A stretch of DNA of 64,000 nt from Porphyromonas gingivalis ATCC 33277. Lineage in GTDB: Bacteria > Bacteroidota > Bacteroidia > Bacteroidales > Porphyromonadaceae. Positions 30,747 through 40,422 of this stretch are shown here, piece by piece. The translations under genes and the position numbers were made by a program. Under the pieces are notes generated by a model. The model did no database searches. It saw only the letters and a program-made list of their open reading frames with translations, and had not been told where the DNA came from. Where the stretch lies: contig NC_010729.1 of the NCBI RefSeq assembly GCF_000010505.1, positions 978,501 through 1,042,500 of the forward strand, given 5' to 3'. The stretch's first letter is position 1. The number at the start of each line of letters is the position of its first letter.

Positions 30747-31547
30747 AATACTGTCTTTTTGTCACCTTTTTGATCAAATCATATTCACAGAAGCAAATTT
30801 ACAAATTCCAATTTACATCCACAAACGGAGTGACAACAATGTACAACCCGACCCGATTACATATGTATCACACATTTGAGCGATTACATTTGGATTGTCA
30901 ATAAGCTTGGAGTTATCAACATCTACCATCAGTTTAGATTTATCCTATAATACATTGGTTATAAGTAATATAATATAATATATTAGAATTTATAAGGTCG
31001 TCACGAATCAACAACGCCACTCCCCTACTCTATTTCGGAATAAATACTTTATATAACACCATGTAATAGCGTGATAACCATTGTATTATGTATTTCTTCT
31101 ATAGGCGTATAAAGTTGTATTTCTCTTATCGTTTTCAGGCGTAAATTGACATGATACATATGTGGATTCAATTCGATTAAATATGATTACACCCTGATCG
31201 GATTAAGAATGTAAATCGAAAGTGGTGTTGTGAAGTGTAATTTACATTCATTTGGCAATCACAAATGTAACGCGATAAAGATGAATCCTCTAAACTGACA
31301 AAATGGCGGTATCAGTAAATTAAGTGGCTTAAAAAACATAGCTCAGAAGGCTTCTAAAAATTTTCGATGACTCTCACTACCTCAATAGCCTTGAAGGGGA
31401 TATTCGGCCTAAAAAGGGCAAAATATGGCATCAGCGATAAAAAAGAGAAATTTAAGTAGCTGAATAGTCTGTTCTCGATTCCGATGATAAATAAAGAAAC
31501 CCACTTCTCCCTAGCGCAACACTTGCACTAAAAACACGCGCCAAAAA
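30747..31547. other. AT-rich intergenic stretch, no gene seen
   Basis: About 800 bases with many stops in all frames, runs such as aatataatataatatatt near 30970-30990, and repeated cgattacat/gtaaat fragments (30850-31270). No tRNA, promoter or repeat could be supported. It leads into repeat B copy 2. Confidence 0.5.
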
Positions 31548-31837
31548 AGTTTTCAACAACGAAGATGAGTTTGGAATGATTCCAAATAAGAGGTTAAGAA
31601 GAAGCGGATTTTGAAGTTTGAAAGCTCAGAGAATGGACTTTTTCAGATTGAAACATGACTTTTGAGAGATAAGATAACGATCTATATACAAACCGTTTAC
31701 GATAAATATATAGATCGTTTTCAATTTATATATAGATCGAAAGTCATTTCTATATAAATCGAAGGCCGAAAAAGGCCTTTTCACTGGGCTATAAAACAGA
31801 GGCACCCACATGATTCATAGCCGAACCGTGTGGGTGC
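31548..31837. repeat. Intergenic repeat B, copy 2, ending in hairpin
   Basis: Direct copy of 7582-7893 with about 20 scattered substitutions and one fewer array unit. The terminal hairpin (31802-31837) has stem gcacccacatg with cgtgtgggtgc. Relative to copy 1, a G-to-A in the 5' arm is matched by C-to-T in the 3' arm, so pairing is kept. Confidence 0.8.
31676..31763. repeat. Array of 4 units with 22-bp period inside repeat B copy 2
   Basis: Four 22-base units corresponding to units 1, 2, 4 and 5 of the array at 7710-7819; unit 3 is absent. The same AT-rich cores ending gatcgtt, gatcgaa or aatcgaa appear. Confidence 0.8.
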
Positions 31838-31904
31838 CTTATATTTTGGGGAGACGGTATCTATACTCTATTCCGCCTCATTCCATAGTTGCAAGCATAA
31901 GTTA

Positions 31905-32974
31905 ACGTCAGTTCGATCTAAGCGGAAATAGGAAAGTTAGGGTTTCTGATGATTTCAATATTGAGTTCAGGCTTTTTAGGCAGGATGTTGTAAGCGATGA
32001 TACCGGAGATCAGGTTGGTGACAAAATTGTTGACACTGCGATGTCTCGTGTGCTCTATCTGACAGACATTTTTGAGCATATCATTGACCGTTTCGATCAA
32101 GGCTCTCTTTCTCAATAAAACTTTGTCATATAGATGCATCAGGGAGTTCTTCATGTTCTTTTTGATTTTGGTTATCATGTGGATGTCATCGACAAAGAGC
32201 CGGTCAAAAAGGTTTTGGGAAATGTAGCCTCTATCGGCAATGAGTTTGCCAAAAAGATTCTTGGTGAATGTTCCGTCTTTCAGAGGTTCTCTGTCATCAC
32301 AATTGCCCGGTGTGATTTGATAGTTGATGATTTCACCCCTGTCGTTGATAACAATATGTAGTTTGAATCCATAAAACCAACCCATGGTGCTTTTGCCTTT
32401 TTGAGCCCATCCCCTCATTGTCCTATGCCCATGAGCTCGTTTGATATGACAAGCCTTCAGTGGGGTGGAATCGATGAAAGAGATGCCTGTACATTGACCC
32501 AAACAACACATATTGAGAAATGCTATCAGCTTGAAACCTACCCTGCTTTGCAGCTCCACAAAGCGATTATAAGAGACAAGATGTGGGAACTCGGATCGAC
32601 AAGAATGGGTGATGTATTGAAGATAAAAAGCTTTCAAATCTCGGTATCTTGACAGATGAAACAGGATCAGGATGGTCATGACCTCACTGTCCGACATCTT
32701 AAACTTTCTATTCCTGCGTTTTTTGTCTTCCTCTTCGAGGGTCTTTTTCTTGATTGCTTCATCAAAAAGCTTGGAGAAATCATCTATGATGCAAAAAACA
32801 TCAACTATATTTGTCTTCATAAAGTAGCGTTTTGTTTGTTCGTATCTTATTGATTGTCAACAGCTAAGATACAAATAATTCGCTACTTTTTCAAGCATAA
32901 TGCCCACGTTCTTTGGGCGTTTACCACTAATCAGAAAACAAATCCATTGGCTTTTTCTTACGTCGAACTGACGT
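31905..32974 (-). mobile_element. IS195-like insertion sequence (IS982 family), copy 1
   Basis: 1070 bp bounded by inverted repeats acgtcagttcga and tcgaactgacgt, with one transposase gene. It is almost identical to the copy at 60707-61776, in opposite orientation. Flanks (ataagtta and aaatgatag) show no obvious target duplication. Confidence 0.9.
31918..32820 (-). CDS. IS982-family transposase (IS195-like)
   Basis: 300 residues, identical to the product at 60861-61763. DDE transposase features: SFIDSTPLKACHIKRAHG, WFYGFKLHIVINDRGEII, GKLIADRGYISQNLFDRLF, and IETVNDMLKNVCQIEHTRHR. The length equals that of IS195. It is intact and so could be active. Confidence 0.93.
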   Translation of the reverse strand: MKTNIVDVFCIIDDFSKLFDEAIKKKTLEEEDKKRRNRKFKMSDSEVMTILILFHLSRYRDLKAFYLQYITHSCRSEFPHLVSYNRFVELQSRVGFKLIAFLNMCCLGQCTGISFIDSTPLKACHIKRAHGHRTMRGWAQKGKSTMGWFYGFKLHIVINDRGEIINYQITPGNCDDREPLKDGTFTKNLFGKLIADRGYISQNLFDRLFVDDIHMITKIKKNMKNSLMHLYDKVLLRKRALIETVNDMLKNVCQIEHTRHRSVNNFVTNLISGIIAYNILPKKPELNIEIIRNPNFPISA

Positions 32975-33017
32975 AAATGATAGTATCCTTTACTCTAAAC
33001 TGAATTTTGACGCACTC

Positions 33018-34256
33018 TCATCTATCTTCTGTGATCAGAAGATAGGCAAGGAACCGGCTCGATCGGTCGGTAATGGTGAGGGGAAGGTAGCCGGCACGAA
33101 GCCTGCCATCCATGATAAGGGGAGGATGGCTGCACTGCATCATTGAATCCCATTCGTGTGCTTCGCCTTCGGTTCGAAAACTCTTAACTTCGAACACACC
33201 TCTTCGACCTTTCTCTATCCAAAGGTCGTAAAGCAGGATAGCTGCCACCCCCATTGTGTATCGTACATTGATCTCGATACAAGGATGCAGAAACAGACTG
33301 TCTCTTTCGGCATATACTGCCATGTCTACTCCGATATAGCCGGTGTACAGTGAGGCGAAGCGTTCTCGTAGATAATCTTTCACAGATGCAATAGCCTCTT
33401 CATGTGCTTGTGCCCCGACCGTTTGGGTCAGTTCGGCAACCAAATCGGTTTGGGTGGCAAGTCGATTGCCCAGATAGGCTCCCCATCTGTTGGTATCGAA
33501 ACGAGACCATCCAACGAAGTAAAGCTTGCCTTTTCCATCCGAATAAAACTCTGCCGCCCAGTCCTGACGGACATCCAATACCGGCTCCACGCTGAAAGAA
33601 CCGGCGCGTCGGAGGGCCTTGGTCAGCAGGTCGATTTCATCGTCGGTAGGGGAGGAACTTAGCCAAATCAGTCCCCGTCCGGATGAACTGGAAGGTAATT
33701 TGGCCAATAGAGCTGAGTCAGGAGGAAAGCAATGATACCTTTCCTTCAGAAAATCATCGATGGATGTGAACCAATGAGCAGCTATTTCACTGTGTCCGAT
33801 CGCTTCGAGACAGCGTGCGGCTTCGCAACGATGACTGCGTTCATACAGCTCGTGCGGATAGTACGGGGCTGAGACAGTGGACAGCCAAGGAAAACGATGC
33901 TGAAGAGCAGCCAACCAAACGGGCGACTGTCCCCACATATCCAAGGTATAATCATTCAAGGGAAGGGCAGTGTCGGGGATTTGCAGCAGCCGGGCTTCAG
34001 GCTTGAGCGGATGCGTGTCGGGGATAGGGAGGGTTTTTTCAGGACAGAATACAAAGTCCTGTTCGCTCTTTGTCAGCCAGGCCGGCAGGAGACCCAAATC
34101 GCGCATCATGCTTCGTACTACGGGTGGTGGTACGTAGGGCTTCTTCCCTATGATCTCCGGTACCATCTCGTGACCGGGGTTGAAGAGCAAGAGGCGCGGA
34201 TGCTTTATTTCCGTCCGAAGTCGGCCGGTATCTCCATCCAGTCGACAGTATTCCAT
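33018..34256 (-). CDS. ATP-grasp-like protein of unknown role
   Basis: 412 residues (start at 34256; the true start could be a later non-ATG codon just before HPRLLLFNPGHEMVPEI because the first ~18 residues overlap RNase HI). Features point to an ATP-grasp fold: SSSSGRGLIWLSSSP as the glycine-rich loop, DVRQDWAAEFYSDGKGKLYF, and a late HPCIEINVRYTMG as a Mg-binding ExN segment. The enzyme would ligate a carboxylate to an amine or thiol; its substrate is unknown. Ends 44 bp from the IS195-like element. Confidence 0.55.
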   Translation of the reverse strand: MEYCRLDGDTGRLRTEIKHPRLLLFNPGHEMVPEIIGKKPYVPPPVVRSMMRDLGLLPAWLTKSEQDFVFCPEKTLPIPDTHPLKPEARLLQIPDTALPLNDYTLDMWGQSPVWLAALQHRFPWLSTVSAPYYPHELYERSHRCEAARCLEAIGHSEIAAHWFTSIDDFLKERYHCFPPDSALLAKLPSSSSGRGLIWLSSSPTDDEIDLLTKALRRAGSFSVEPVLDVRQDWAAEFYSDGKGKLYFVGWSRFDTNRWGAYLGNRLATQTDLVAELTQTVGAQAHEEAIASVKDYLRERFASLYTGYIGVDMAVYAERDSLFLHPCIEINVRYTMGVAAILLYDLWIEKGRRGVFEVKSFRTEGEAHEWDSMMQCSHPPLIMDGRLRAGYLPLTITDRSSRFLAYLLITEDR

Positions 34257-34855
34257 TTATATATAGGGTTGGTAATCCGATGAGTAGAGAGCCAATGCTC
34301 TGCACGCTCTATGAGGTCGAAGATCGCTGTGTTTTTATCTGTACGAGCGAGAAGAGTTTTGCATTTTTTCTTTCGAACCCAGCTGATAGCCGTCATGCTA
34401 TCCGAATAGATAGGGTAGTGAGGTCTCTTCATTTTCTCCAGAAGGGCCAAGGCATGAACAATGGCCAGAAACTCTCCGATATTGTTCGTGCCTCCTTCCA
34501 GGGGGCCTACGCGAAAGACTTCGGCCTTGGATGCTGTCAGTACACCCCGATACTCCATCGGGCCGGGATTGCCACTACAGGCTGCATCCACTGAAAGGCT
34601 CTCCCAGATAGGACTTGTTCGGGGTAAAGTCTCCATATCCGGATGCTTGTCTGCTCCGTGCGTGCCAGTGGATCCGTATGCTTTGCGGTAGAATTCATCT
34701 GCTCCGTCTTCATAGGCTCTTAGGGCATCGCTTTCGGTAGCAAAGCTTTTGTAGCGGGCTTTATTGAATCCCTCTGTTTGCGCTCGACATTCATCCCAAT
34801 TATCATAAACTCCGGGTGTATGCCCGGCCCAGACCACATACCACTTCTTTGCCAT
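34205..34855 (-). CDS. rnhA: Ribonuclease HI with N-terminal viroplasmin-type RNA/DNA hybrid-binding domain
   Basis: 216 residues. Viroplasmin domain MAKKWYVVWAGHTPGVYDNW at the N-terminus (the hybrid-binding domain of eukaryotic RNase H1), then the nuclease: SVDAACSGNPGPMEYRGVLT (first Asp), NNIGEFLAIVHALALL (Glu), YSDSMTAISWVRKKKCK (Asp), and DLIERAEHWL. It cuts the RNA strand of RNA-DNA hybrids. Overlaps the start of the neighbouring ATP-grasp-like frame by 52 bases. Confidence 0.9.
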   Translation of the reverse strand: MAKKWYVVWAGHTPGVYDNWDECRAQTEGFNKARYKSFATESDALRAYEDGADEFYRKAYGSTGTHGADKHPDMETLPRTSPIWESLSVDAACSGNPGPMEYRGVLTASKAEVFRVGPLEGGTNNIGEFLAIVHALALLEKMKRPHYPIYSDSMTAISWVRKKKCKTLLARTDKNTAIFDLIERAEHWLSTHRITNPIYKWNTVDWMEIPADFGRK

Positions 34856-34882
34856 CGAGGTCAGGTGTTAATTTGAAAGAAG

Positions 34883-35896
34883 TTAATAGAGGTTACCCTT
34901 GTAAAGATCATTGAAATTAACCGCTTCGCTTTCCACCTCTGCTTCCGGTAGTTTGGCACGCCATTCTGCTGCTTCCTGCGTTTGTCCTTTATTCTCCAAT
35001 ATTTCGACGAGCATCAGAATCAGATTGCGCTGAACCGGCATCTCTTCGATAGCTTCGCGCAGAAATGTTTCTGCTTCGGCTGATCGTCCTTCTTTGATCA
35101 TGAGTGTAGCAATACCGCAGTGACCTTCTTCGTTGAAGGGATCGAGACTTAGCAATTCTTCGTATGCCTGCATGGCATTTTGCTGCTTTCCTTCAAGCAT
35201 GAAAAGGCGGGCGCGGAGCATAGGCACCTGTTCCTCTTCCGGATCGGATGCTGCCACCCAATCCAAATCCTGGGTGGCTTCTTCATAACGCTCCAAGTCA
35301 ATGAGCATGCGCGCTCGAAGGAGTCTGGCCGGAATGAAGGCATCATTTTTTTCGATGGCCTGTTTGAGCAGGCAAAGGGCATCTTTGAGGTTTTTCATGT
35401 CCTTCATGGCGGAGGCTCCGTAATAGAGGAAAAGAGCTTGTTCCTCCAATTCGGATGTAGATTCGATACCGGTACCACAGTCCTCAAGTGCTCGGGACGG
35501 ATCATTTTGTTCTAACCTCAACTTAGCACGGTTGAGCAGGGTTGCTGTATGCATCGGAACTTCCTCAAGGAGTAAATTCATCTGAGCCAACGCTTCTTCC
35601 GTGAGATGGCGTCGAAGCAATGCTTCAGTCAGATAATAACGGGTCTCAAACTCGGGACGTAGTTCCATTGCCTTGCGCAAGGCCTCTGTGGCAAAGACCA
35701 GTTCTCCCATATTCATTGCCCGAATGGCATCGAACTTGAGTGTATCGGCCTGACGATTCACATGGTCCGGATCAGTCGACAGATTACTTTTTTCAGAATT
35801 TGTAACTATTTTTTCCCTCCCGGACATAGCGTCAGAAGCACTCCTTTTCTCTTCTTCACGGCCGGAACCAAAGAGGTTTCTCAATAATTTCTTCAT
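34883..35896 (-). CDS. TPR-repeat protein
   Basis: 337 residues. A charged N-terminus (MKKLLRNLFGSGREEEKRSA) is followed by about seven TPR-like helical pairs (LVFATEALRKAMELRPEF, ALYYGASAMKDMKNLKDALC-like, ARMLIDLERYEEATQDLDWV, RLFMLEGKQQNAMQAYEELL). No signal peptide or catalytic motif. It lies with RNase HI and the hexapeptide protein on one strand, separated by 13-30 bp, so cotranscription is likely. Role unknown. Confidence 0.7.
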   Translation of the reverse strand: MKKLLRNLFGSGREEEKRSASDAMSGREKIVTNSEKSNLSTDPDHVNRQADTLKFDAIRAMNMGELVFATEALRKAMELRPEFETRYYLTEALLRRHLTEEALAQMNLLLEEVPMHTATLLNRAKLRLEQNDPSRALEDCGTGIESTSELEEQALFLYYGASAMKDMKNLKDALCLLKQAIEKNDAFIPARLLRARMLIDLERYEEATQDLDWVAASDPEEEQVPMLRARLFMLEGKQQNAMQAYEELLSLDPFNEEGHCGIATLMIKEGRSAEAETFLREAIEEMPVQRNLILMLVEILENKGQTQEAAEWRAKLPEAEVESEAVNFNDLYKGNLY

Positions 35897-35908
35897 AGAT
35901 GGTGTTAG

Positions 35909-36448
35909 CTAAGGGTTATCTATTTCAGATGATTCGTCTTTGAACCATGAGGCATACATCCGGTAGTTGTGCGCAATGCGAAAATTCATTTCTCGACTCT
36001 GTTCGGGGTCTACTTTTTTGACAAAACGCGCCGGAGCACCGGCATAGATACTGTTCGGCTCTATCTGTGTGCCAGTGAGTACTACGGAACCGGCTGCTAC
36101 GATAGCACCTTCTCCAACCACTACATGATCTAGCACAACGGCTCCCATACCGATAAGGGCATAGTCGCATATTTTAGCTCCGTGGATGACTACATTGTGC
36201 CCGACAGATACGTTGTCACCGATTTCGATAGTGGATTTTTGATAGAGCGTATGCAGTATGGATCCATCTTGGATATTGACATTGTCACCGATCCGAATGG
36301 AATTGACATCGCCTCGCAATACGGCATTGAACCACACACTACAGCCTTTGCCCATGACTACATCGCCTACAATAGTGGCATTTTCGGCGAGGAAGGTATC
36401 CTCGCCGATTATAGGGGTAAAGCCCCTAACACTCTGTATTAATGCCAT
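35909..36448 (-). CDS. Gamma-carbonic anhydrase-type left-handed beta-helix protein
   Basis: 179 residues from ATG 36448 (MALIQSVRGFTPIIGEDTFL); the longer frame has a non-family extension overlapping aminopeptidase P. Hexapeptide repeats FLAENATIVGDVVMGKGCSV, VWFNAVLRGDVNSIRIGDNV, and the His ligands HNVVIH plus SVGHNV. C-terminal GAPARFVKKVDPE is the usual end of the YrdA/PaaY group. Family members bind a metal and some hydrate CO2; activity here is inferred only. Confidence 0.82.
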   Translation of the reverse strand: MALIQSVRGFTPIIGEDTFLAENATIVGDVVMGKGCSVWFNAVLRGDVNSIRIGDNVNIQDGSILHTLYQKSTIEIGDNVSVGHNVVIHGAKICDYALIGMGAVVLDHVVVGEGAIVAAGSVVLTGTQIEPNSIYAGAPARFVKKVDPEQSREMNFRIAHNYRMYASWFKDESSEIDNP

Positions 36449-36456
36449 TTTTGTGG

Positions 36457-38244
36457 TTAGATAGTCTGAGTTTTCTCTTTGAGCCAAGCTCTTTCCTCGG
36501 TACTCAGTTCGGGAGCAAGCGTCTTGTACACCCACTGCTGGTAGTCATTGTACCACTTCAATTCATCTGCCGTGAGCAAGCTTTTTTCGATGAGTTCGTT
36601 GTCGAAATAGAAAGCCGTCAGCGTTTCGAATCCGAAGAATCGGCCGAATTCAGTCTCTACATTCAACTTGGTCACTACGAGGTTTTCGATTCGGATACCA
36701 TATTTGCCGGAACGATAAAGACCTGGTTCATTGCTCGTAATCATTCCAATCTTCATTTCGGTAGGATTCTCATCCATGCGAATATTCTGCGGCCCTTCAT
36801 GGACGTTGAGGAAGCAACCGACGCCATGTCCCGTGCCATGAGCATAGTTCATTCCATTGTCCCAAAGGGCTTTGCGTGCCAATACATCGATCTGACTACC
36901 GCGTGTGCCCTCCAGATACTGTGCCGTTGCAATAGCAATATGCCCTTTCATCACAAGGGTATAGTCCCGTTTGAGTTCGACCGATGGAGTACTCAAAGCG
37001 ACAGTACGTGTGATGTCTGTAGTGCCATCATGATACTGTGCTCCGCTATCGAGGAGGAGTACACCTTCTCGTTTGACTACGTGGGCGGATTCGGGTGTGG
37101 CGCGGTAATGGATGATAGCACCATGATCCTGATAGCCGCATATCGTATCGAAACTAACTCCGAAATAGAGGGGCTGAGCGGCACGGAATGCTGTGAGCTT
37201 TTCACCCAATACCACTTCGTCATGGTTGCGACCGGCTTCCCACTCCTGTTCCAACCACATAAAGAATCGGGTAAGGGCAACGCCATCACGTACCATAGCG
37301 GCACGAACACCGGATAGCTCTTGCTCGTTCTTGATAGCTTTCAACGCTGTAATTGTGCTGACACCGTCTATTTTCCGACAAGCAGCCGGTATAAGGTCAT
37401 AAAGTGCGCGTGTAATGCGTTTCTTGTCGATAAGCAGCCTTTCTTCGGCAGGTAGTGCTGGGATATATTCATATATGGCTTCGTAGGGCATAATCTTGAC
37501 CCCGCCTTCTTCCATGGCTGAGCGAACCTCCTTCGTGATCTTCTCAGGGAAAGCAAAGAGGACAGATTCTCGAGCCGATACATAACCAAAAGCAACTCCT
37601 ACGGGGTTGCACTCCACATCTCTACCACGAAGATTGAATATCCAAGCCAATTCGTCCAACATGGTGATAATAGTGGCATTGGCACCTTGTGTCGCCAGTT
37701 CTTTATTGACACGTGCGATCTTGTCTTTCACGCTTTCTCCTGCATACTTCACAGGCTGCACGAAAAGCTCTCCACGAGGGATTTCTGGACGATCTCGCCA
37801 TGCTTCATCAAAAAGATCCTTGTCAGTCCTTAGTTTGATGCCGTATATATCCAAAGCCAATTCGGTTGCAGAGGCAGCACCTGCCGGAAAGCAACGTCCA
37901 TCTATACCCACTGTTTGGCCGGTTTTCAGCTCGGCGGCAAGAAACTGTTCGATGGAGGGAGTTCCGGGGATGCCTTCTTTGTAGAGGTCGATAGAAGTGC
38001 CTTCGAGCTGTTGGCCTGCTTGGAGGAAGTAGCGTCCGTCCGTCCATAGTCCGGCCTTATTTGCTGTGACCACTACTGTCCCGGCCGATCCGGTGAAACC
38101 GGAAATCCAACGGCGACCTTTCCAGTGTTCGGGTGTGTATTCGCTTAGGTGGGCATCCGAACTCGGGATGATATAAGCATCGATATGCTCATGACTCATG
38201 ACTTTGCGCAAAGACGCAAGACGCTGCAAGATATCGTTTGTCAT
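36457..38244 (-). CDS. pepP: Aminopeptidase P family (Xaa-Pro, M24B) metallopeptidase
   Basis: 595 residues. Two N-terminal creatinase-like domains, including RWISGFTGSAGTVVVTANKA, then a pita-bread fold. Metal ligands: D in LLLDSGAQYHDGTTDITRTV (two Asp), H in HGTGHGVGCFLNVHEGPQNI, E in MITSNEPGLYRSGKYGIRIE (two Glu). This is the long, three-domain form (about 600 aa). It removes N-terminal residues in front of proline; P. gingivalis uses peptides as carbon source. Starts MTNDILQRLA at 38244. Confidence 0.92.
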   Translation of the reverse strand: MTNDILQRLASLRKVMSHEHIDAYIIPSSDAHLSEYTPEHWKGRRWISGFTGSAGTVVVTANKAGLWTDGRYFLQAGQQLEGTSIDLYKEGIPGTPSIEQFLAAELKTGQTVGIDGRCFPAGAASATELALDIYGIKLRTDKDLFDEAWRDRPEIPRGELFVQPVKYAGESVKDKIARVNKELATQGANATIITMLDELAWIFNLRGRDVECNPVGVAFGYVSARESVLFAFPEKITKEVRSAMEEGGVKIMPYEAIYEYIPALPAEERLLIDKKRITRALYDLIPAACRKIDGVSTITALKAIKNEQELSGVRAAMVRDGVALTRFFMWLEQEWEAGRNHDEVVLGEKLTAFRAAQPLYFGVSFDTICGYQDHGAIIHYRATPESAHVVKREGVLLLDSGAQYHDGTTDITRTVALSTPSVELKRDYTLVMKGHIAIATAQYLEGTRGSQIDVLARKALWDNGMNYAHGTGHGVGCFLNVHEGPQNIRMDENPTEMKIGMITSNEPGLYRSGKYGIRIENLVVTKLNVETEFGRFFGFETLTAFYFDNELIEKSLLTADELKWYNDYQQWVYKTLAPELSTEERAWLKEKTQTI

Positions 38245-38292
38245 TGTTGTTTAAAAGATTTTTGGGGAATTGTTTATTATGGGTTGATTATT

Positions 38293-39843
38293 TTAGCTCT
38301 GACAGGGTTGGTGCTCAGGTCGCAAGAGGTCATTGACCGTCTTGACCGGAGCAAATGTGCTGATAGGCACTTCTATAAATATTGTATTCCAATCGTCCAT
38401 TGCCCCGTTCCACAGACCCGGCCGTTCAAGGGCGAGCAGTTTACGTCCGTCTTTGCTCTTTTCGGATATGAAGGCCGTTTTGGGATTAACGAAAGATTCG
38501 AGGTTGAACTGTTCCCCTTTGTAGTCGCGCAAAGAGCAAACCAAATCCACAGGATTGAAATAGGAGCCTTGTTCGAACATAGCTCTCTTTTGGGGATCGG
38601 ACATATCGATCTGAGTACTTTCCAGTATTTGCAAGGAAGAACTGCCGTCTGCTTCGCGAATGATAAAAGGCCCCCCACCGGGTTCACCCTGATTGCGCAC
38701 CATACCGCAGACACGTATCGGACGGTCTAATTTACGACGAAGCAGTTCCAAGAGGTCTTTATCCTCCATCAGGTCTATATTCGAGATTTCAATGCAGAAA
38801 TTGTCCCGAAGGAAATCGACGATCTCCATCAGTTGGGCATGAACGACTTTGGGCTTTTCCAGTAGTTGGAGATAGTTGAATATATGCTCTCTGGCTTTTA
38901 CCAGTACGCCGGCGATGAGCTTCTTATATATAATGGTATCGCACTTGAGAAAGTCGGGGACTACATTGTCGATATTCTTGATGAAAACGATGTCTGCATT
39001 TGTCTCCTGAAGATTGCGAATGAGTGCTCCGTGGCCACCCGGGCGGAAAAGGAGCTCTCCGGTTTCGAGACGGAATAGCTCGCCCTCCGGAGTTAGTGCC
39101 AATGTGTCGGTAGATGAATCTTGCACACTGAATGAAACCTCGTAGCGGATACAGTATTCATCCTCCAAAAAACGTTGGCGTTTATCTATGTTGTTTTTGA
39201 ATTCTTCGATGTGCTCGGGCGAAACGGTAAAATGTACCTTGACCTGTCTTGTACCGCTGCGCTCATAGAGTGCTCCTTCGGCCAAATGTTCTTCGGTGGG
39301 AGTTCTGGTTTCTTTTCCATAGAGGTGAAAGAGGAGCAAACCTTTCGGAAGATTGCCATAGTTAAGACCTTTGGGATAGAGCAGATTCTCCACCACCGTC
39401 TTGTATTCTTTGGAAGCTACGAGTTTGGGTACTGTGCGCCAAGCATTGCGCAGGCATGTCTCGTTAAGGGAGTCATAGAATGCAAATCGAGTAAGGTGTG
39501 CAAAGAACGCCTTCTCTGCATCCGTAGTTGGCTCATTGTAATCGGCATCAAGGAAGTTGTACAAATCCTTGAACATGCGCGAAGCAGCACCGGATGCCGG
39601 TACAAACTTGACAACGTTGCAGTTCGGACTATTCAAATATCTATCCCACTCCAACAGATAAGCGGATTTGTCATCTTCATCCAAACGCATGATTCCATTC
39701 TCTAATGAAGCAGGTGCAATGATATTGGGATACGGGAATCCATATCTGAGAGCTTCTACCTGGCGCATTGCTTCTTCCGGTGTGATGCCTTTAGATTCCA
39801 GTTGGTTCAGGTCATCGTTGTTGAAGAGGGACGTAGTCATCAA
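38293..39843 (-). CDS. DUF4301 family protein
   Basis: 516 residues (MMTTSLFNNDDLNQLESKGI). The N-terminal third has FVPASGAASRMFKDLYNFL, reminiscent of a nucleotide-binding loop, and central FRPGGHGALIRNLQETNAD and VFIKNIDNVVPDFLKC, which recall nucleotidyltransferases. C-terminal ISNIDLMEDKDLLELLRRKL precedes GGGPFIIREADGSSSLQILE. The length equals that of the DUF4301 family of Bacteroidetes as I recall it. Function unknown; a sugar-nucleotide or nucleotidyltransferase-like role is an inference. Confidence 0.7.
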   Translation of the reverse strand: MMTTSLFNNDDLNQLESKGITPEEAMRQVEALRYGFPYPNIIAPASLENGIMRLDEDDKSAYLLEWDRYLNSPNCNVVKFVPASGAASRMFKDLYNFLDADYNEPTTDAEKAFFAHLTRFAFYDSLNETCLRNAWRTVPKLVASKEYKTVVENLLYPKGLNYGNLPKGLLLFHLYGKETRTPTEEHLAEGALYERSGTRQVKVHFTVSPEHIEEFKNNIDKRQRFLEDEYCIRYEVSFSVQDSSTDTLALTPEGELFRLETGELLFRPGGHGALIRNLQETNADIVFIKNIDNVVPDFLKCDTIIYKKLIAGVLVKAREHIFNYLQLLEKPKVVHAQLMEIVDFLRDNFCIEISNIDLMEDKDLLELLRRKLDRPIRVCGMVRNQGEPGGGPFIIREADGSSSLQILESTQIDMSDPQKRAMFEQGSYFNPVDLVCSLRDYKGEQFNLESFVNPKTAFISEKSKDGRKLLALERPGLWNGAMDDWNTIFIEVPISTFAPVKTVNDLLRPEHQPCQS

Positions 39844-40092
39844 AATTTGCTTTCTATTTTCTTTACGTGTAAAGGTAGGGATATTCTCGCAAACTGTTGT
39901 GTACTGAAAAAAGTTGACAGTTGGGGTGCGCGGGATTCATATATGTATACAGACATACCGGTTAGTCCTATGCTGGGGTTACAACTGTCGATCGGTATTT
40001 CCCCTTAGGTTTACACAAGCAGATTTAGCCCTTTGCTCTGGATTCATTCTCCGATAGAGTTCCGGAGCAATGTCCCGAGCCTCTCTTTGTTG
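39844..40092. other. Intergenic region upstream of dnaK, left part
   Basis: Divergent spacer between the DUF4301 gene and dnaK. No gene, promoter or repeat could be supported here; the 22-bp array follows. Confidence 0.4.
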
Positions 40093-40202
40093 TGTATATA
40101 GAGAAATATATTTGCGTATATAAGGAAATTTATTTCCGTATATAAGAAAATTTATCGGAGTATATACGAAAATATATTTCTGCATATGCGGAAATTTCGC
40201 CA
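40093..40202. repeat. Array of 5 units with 22-bp period, AT-rich
   Basis: Five successive 22-base units (starts tgtatata, cgtatata, cgtatata, agtatata, tgcatatg), each with a gaaat(t/a)tat-type core near the centre. Sequences are different from the other arrays but the spacing is the same. It lies about 140 bp before the dnaK promoter. Confidence 0.75.
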
Positions 40203-40341
40203 CTTCGTGGTGCTGTTGTGTACTGACGTGTACAGAGTCATTATTCGTCATGTTTAAGAGCTATTGTGTGCCTCATGTAGTGACATTCTGTCACCTTTTG
40301 GCAGTATCGGAGCCGGTTTGATTTTTGGCACGCAAATTGTT

Positions 40342-40348
40342 TATGTTG
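40342..40348 (+). promoter_or_regulatory. Possible dnaK promoter (TTGG...TATGTTG)
   Basis: TTGG at 40325 and TATGTTG at 40342 are about 17 bases apart, a near match to the Bacteroidetes promoter. It lies about 80 bp before the ATG of dnaK. No CIRCE-like inverted repeat is seen. Confidence 0.4.
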
Positions 40349-40422
40349 TAGCGTACGACCCTTTCGATGGGGCATAAACAACGAAAGAAAACGAGACAAC
40401 AACAAAAAACGAATATAGAATT